DNA from: an uncultured Alphaproteobacteria bacterium
GTDB lineage: Bacteria > Pseudomonadota > Alphaproteobacteria > UBA9655
DNA length: 20,381 nucleotides
Direction of reading: 5' to 3'
Assembly: GCA_937967795.1 (NCBI GenBank)
Contig: CALBSK010000079.1
Coordinates: 1 to 20,381, forward strand
Part shown: positions 18,321-20,381 of the stretch, in pieces
Numbering within the stretch: position 1 is the stretch's first letter
Layout: every line of letters begins with the position of its first letter
Program-made: the position numbers and the translations under genes
The notes under the pieces: generated by a model
Told to the model about the DNA's origin: nothing
Databases searched by the model: none
The model's input: the letters and a program-made list of their open reading frames with translations, nothing else

Positions 18321-18635
18321 TTAGAAGCCCCATATATTGTCCCTCACTGAACTCATGTGTGAATCTTGTAACATAGGCTGTACAAAAATATGCTCTTCAG
18401 AAGAGAACGCTGATCCATAAGAAGAGATGACGGAATCAATAGCCTGGGATAAGTTCTCAAAGGACACGTTTAAAACTGATTCAAATAGACCAGCATTTGA
18501 AGCTCCATCTTGGTCCTCTGCTTCTGCACTACTTCGAACAATGAGTAATTGAGTGGACCAGGGCCCGTTTTGAATATCAAGGAGTGCCTTCTCCGGATGA
18601 GAAACCCATTCGAGGAGGTAAATTTGGGAGAGCAT
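18321..18635 (-). pseudogene. N-terminal remnant of a PEP synthase-like protein (PEP/pyruvate-binding domain)
   Basis: The 104-residue frame contains LLIVRSSAEAEDQDGASNAGLFESVLNV, then ISSYGSAFSSEEHIFVQPMLQDS. The (I/V)RSSA-x-x-ED-x-x-x-x-S-x-AG signature followed by (I/V)xVQxML is diagnostic of the ATP-grasp PEP/pyruvate-binding domain of PEP synthase, pyruvate phosphate dikinase and related enzymes. Those proteins are several hundred residues longer; this one stops at DNIWGF, before the GV-F-T/S-RDP motif would be reached. AAGGAG stands seven bases before the ATG at 18635, so a short product might still be made. It lies upstream of the nucleotidyltransferase remnant on the same strand. The pair resembles genes found together in surface-glycan clusters (inference). 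Confidence 0.65.
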
Positions 18636-18978
18636 TACCTAACTCCTTTACATCAGTTAAGTTTATAAATTCTTTTGCAGCTTTTAACTTTATTCGTCTG
18701 ATTCTTCTCAGAGGAAATAACTTGGCTGGATAGGATACAGGTATCTCTGGGCTCTTACCCAATGTTACCTTCCTGAAATTGGATCGCCTCGGATGTGTTT
18801 TGTTGAAAAAAAGAGAGAGGATTGAATACGCTTTACTCAAAATAAAATTTCATTACAATCTGAAAATCTAACAAGAGAATAATGATAAAATACCATAGGG
18901 CAGATGCCGTTGTTGCTATAAGAAGTGAGATGAGAGAGATTATTTCTCAGCGATTGAAAATGATGTGGAAAGCTCTCT
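18636..18978. other. Intergenic stretch without a supported gene
   Basis: The region lies between the PEP-binding remnant (minus) and rsmE (plus). A minus-strand frame at 18577-18840 and a 38-codon plus-strand frame at 18882-18998 are open, but neither resembles a known family. The stretch probably holds the rsmE promoter, which I could not pinpoint, and perhaps unrecognisable remains of the degraded genes to its left. Confidence 0.4.
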
Positions 18979-19683
18979 ATGATTCGACTTTATATTGATA
19001 TTCCTCTCTTTGAAAAGGGGGAAGTTTTTCTGACTGAAAACCAAAGTCATTACGTTCAAAAGGTGATGCGTTTGAGAGCAGGTGAAGATGTGCTGCTCTT
19101 CAATGGAGTGGATGGAGAATGGCAGGCACGTATTTTAGAAGCCGCAAAAAAAACAACGAAACTCCTTCTTTTCTCTCAAACCCGCTCTCAAAAGAATGAA
19201 AGAGATCTTTGGCTCCTCTTTTCCCCCCTAAAACCAAAACGGCAAGAATTCTTAGTAGAAAAGGCAACTGAATTAGGGGTTTCCTGTCTTTGGCCCATCT
19301 ATTTTGGGCGGACATCCATTCCCAAAGTCAATCATGAAAAAATGTGGGCCCACACCATCGAAGCGGCCGAACAATGTGGGCGCCTGACCATTCCTGACAT
19401 AAGGCCTTTAACACCCTTCGCTACCTTTTTAAAAGATTGGCCTCAAGAACGTCTCCTCCTTTTTGGAGACGAAACGTTGAATTCACCTTCTCTTGGCACC
19501 CCTGGTTTGAAGATCCAAAAACCTTATGCCTTTCTTGTGGGTCCTGAAGGAGGTTTTACAAACCAAGAACTCTCTCTTCTTAAATCTCATCCATACGTTC
19601 AAGGTGTGACGTTAGGCCCAAATATCCTGCGGGCGGAAACAGCGGCGCTCGTAGGCCTCTCTTATCTCCAGGTCCAATTGTAG
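18979..19683 (+). CDS. rsmE: 16S rRNA (uracil-1498-N3)-methyltransferase
   Basis: RsmE uses S-adenosylmethionine to methylate N3 of U1498 in 16S rRNA of the small ribosomal subunit. The 234-residue protein has the usual length. The N-terminal PUA-like domain is visible (SHYVQKVMRLRAGEDVLLFNG, 23-43). The SPOUT (trefoil-knot) methyltransferase domain follows, with KATELG at 95-100, EAAEQCGR at 128-135, GPEGGF at 188-193 and LGPNILRAETA at 212-222; the last two form the SAM-binding knot. GGAAAG about eight bases before the ATG serves as ribosome binding site. The gene converges on grxD with only 12 bases between the stops, so the two transcripts share a short 3' region. Confidence 0.96.
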   Translation: MIRLYIDIPLFEKGEVFLTENQSHYVQKVMRLRAGEDVLLFNGVDGEWQARILEAAKKTTKLLLFSQTRSQKNERDLWLLFSPLKPKRQEFLVEKATELGVSCLWPIYFGRTSIPKVNHEKMWAHTIEAAEQCGRLTIPDIRPLTPFATFLKDWPQERLLLFGDETLNSPSLGTPGLKIQKPYAFLVGPEGGFTNQELSLLKSHPYVQGVTLGPNILRAETAALVGLSYLQVQL

Positions 19684-19695
19684 CTCTTTCTATCC

Positions 19696-20025
19696 CTAAG
19701 GGTTATAAGCTATCCTCTTTTCAGATAGGAGAGTTTGAAGTTCGCCCGATTGATACATCTCACGAACAATATCGCATCCCCCTATAAACTCACCCTTTAT
19801 ATAAAGTTGAGGAAGAGTTGGCCAATTGGTAAAAGTTTTAATGGCCTCTCTTAATTCTGCATTTTGGAGGACATCAATAGCTTTGAATTCAATACCAAGA
19901 GTCTTTAAAATGTGAACAACCGTCGCTGAAAACCCACACATCGGAAATTTTTCATTCCCTTTCATATAAAGGACAACATCATGAGTTGTGATATCGTTTT
20001 TGATTTGATCAAAAGCTTGGGACAT
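19696..20025 (-). CDS. grxD: Monothiol glutaredoxin, Grx4/GrxD family
   Basis: The 109-residue protein carries the CGFS active site at residues 30-33, preceded by the conserved K22 region (LYMKGNEKFPMCGFS). It also has WPTLPQLYI with the cis-proline at 68-76 and GGCD at 82-85. CGFS glutaredoxins bind a [2Fe-2S] cluster with glutathione and pass it to target proteins; they form heterodimers with BolA proteins. AAGGGAG lies just before the ATG. bolA is directly upstream with only two bases between its stop and this start, so the pair is cotranscribed and probably translationally coupled. Confidence 0.97.
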   Translation of the reverse strand: MSQAFDQIKNDITTHDVVLYMKGNEKFPMCGFSATVVHILKTLGIEFKAIDVLQNAELREAIKTFTNWPTLPQLYIKGEFIGGCDIVREMYQSGELQTLLSEKRIAYNP

Positions 20026-20027
20026 TT

Positions 20028-20264
20028 TTACTCCCTTGGGGTTTGGGTTTTAAGAGAAAGAGCATGAAGGCGTGTCCCCATATGGCCTTGAAAGGCTTCA
20101 TATACCATTTGGTGTTGTTGAATACGTGTTTTCCCGCAAAAGGCTTTCGTTGTAATCGTAGCTTGAAAATGGTCATTATCTCCCGCTAAATCATTAAGCT
20201 CAATAATTGCATCTGGAAAAGCTCTAAAAAGATACGCTTTAATTTGATCTGAAGACATTGCCAT
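20028..20264 (-). CDS. bolA: BolA family protein
   Basis: A 78-residue BolA-like protein. GDNDHF at 28-33, the F-C-G-K-x-R-x-x-x-H-x-M-V-Y stretch at 42-55 with the cluster-ligand histidine H51, and LHALSLKTQTP at the C-terminus are all family hallmarks. BolA proteins pair with CGFS glutaredoxins, such as the gene immediately downstream, in iron-sulfur cluster trafficking or sensing. The cysteine at 43 places it closer to the BolA2/BolA-like branch than to stress-induced BolA1 (inference). I chose the ATG at 20264 over the adjacent GTG at 20267 because AAGGA lies seven bases upstream. Confidence 0.93.
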   Translation of the reverse strand: MAMSSDQIKAYLFRAFPDAIIELNDLAGDNDHFQATITTKAFCGKTRIQQHQMVYEAFQGHMGTRLHALSLKTQTPRE

Positions 20265-20311
20265 CACTTAATCCTTCTAATGAACTTTATATAGGAAGAA
20301 GAAAAAGGGAA

Positions 20312-20381
20312 TCAACTCTTATTCGGTTTTTCTTTTACCGAGGCAGGCGCTAAAAGCGGCCTTACAATTTTTTCAAATTCT
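20312..20381 (-). CDS. C-terminal tail of an unidentified minus-strand gene (partial)
   Basis: A minus-strand frame enters from the right edge and ends at a TGA at 20314-20312, giving 22 residues (EFEKIVRPLL...KPNKS). Its position 48 bases upstream of bolA on the same strand, with a hydrophilic lysine-rich tail, fits the end of an upstream operon member. In related genomes purL or a J-domain gene often precedes bolA, but these residues do not let me identify it. Confidence 0.35.
   Translation of the reverse strand, partial: EFEKIVRPLLAPASVKEKPNKS

Noticed and set aside
18577..18840. 87-codon minus-strand frame overlapping the PEP-binding remnant
   Set aside because: Very basic composition, no recognised motif, and it overlaps the better-supported remnant in another frame.
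18882..18998. 38-codon plus-strand frame just before rsmE
   Set aside because: Weak ribosome binding site, overlap with the rsmE start, and no family resemblance; it could be a leader peptide but nothing supports that.

Overview
The window looks like part of the chromosome of an alphaproteobacterium with a moderately AT-rich genome, most likely a host-associated or intracellular lineage of the Holosporales/Rickettsiales kind. The evidence is the 180-kDa class NAD-glutamate dehydrogenase, the bolA-grxD pair, the gene families present, and several decaying genes beside intact housekeeping genes. The lineage is inference; no marker gene in the window settles it.

Left third (1-6706, minus strand). 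One uninterrupted reading frame of 2235 codons runs from an ATG at 6706 off the left edge. It encodes a signal peptide followed by a very long array of short beta-strand-like repeats and then a C-terminal segment typical of filamentous haemagglutinin / CdiA-type exoproteins. Its 3' end, where such proteins carry their toxin or effector tip, lies outside the window. It contains a 309-bp near-identical internal duplication.

Middle (6707-11975). accD (minus) encodes the acetyl-CoA carboxylase beta subunit. Divergent from it is a plus-strand GNAT-like gene with a signal peptide, broken by two frameshifts. It converges on ppiD (minus), with a strong hairpin between them. A plus-strand tRNA-Ser(UGA) with encoded CCA follows. 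Immediately downstream of the tRNA is a decayed IS481-family insertion sequence (minus) with stops, frameshifts and a missing 5' end.

Right third (11976-20381). The NAD-glutamate dehydrogenase gene (plus) overlaps hemW (plus) by 4 bases. Two minus-strand remnants follow: the N-terminal part of a PEP/pyruvate-binding (PEP synthase-like) protein and the C-terminus of a sugar-nucleotidyltransferase, which look like debris of a surface-glycan or capsule locus. rsmE (plus) then converges on the bolA-grxD pair (minus, 2 bases apart), a BolA/CGFS-glutaredoxin iron-sulfur module. The last bases hold the C-terminal tail of another minus-strand frame.

The intact genes serve fatty acid synthesis (accD), envelope protein folding (ppiD), amino acid catabolism (gdh), heme handling (hemW), ribosome modification (rsmE) and iron-sulfur homeostasis (bolA, grxD). 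The accessory content is the giant surface/secreted protein, the exported GNAT-like pseudogene, the IS remnant and the glycan-gene remnants.
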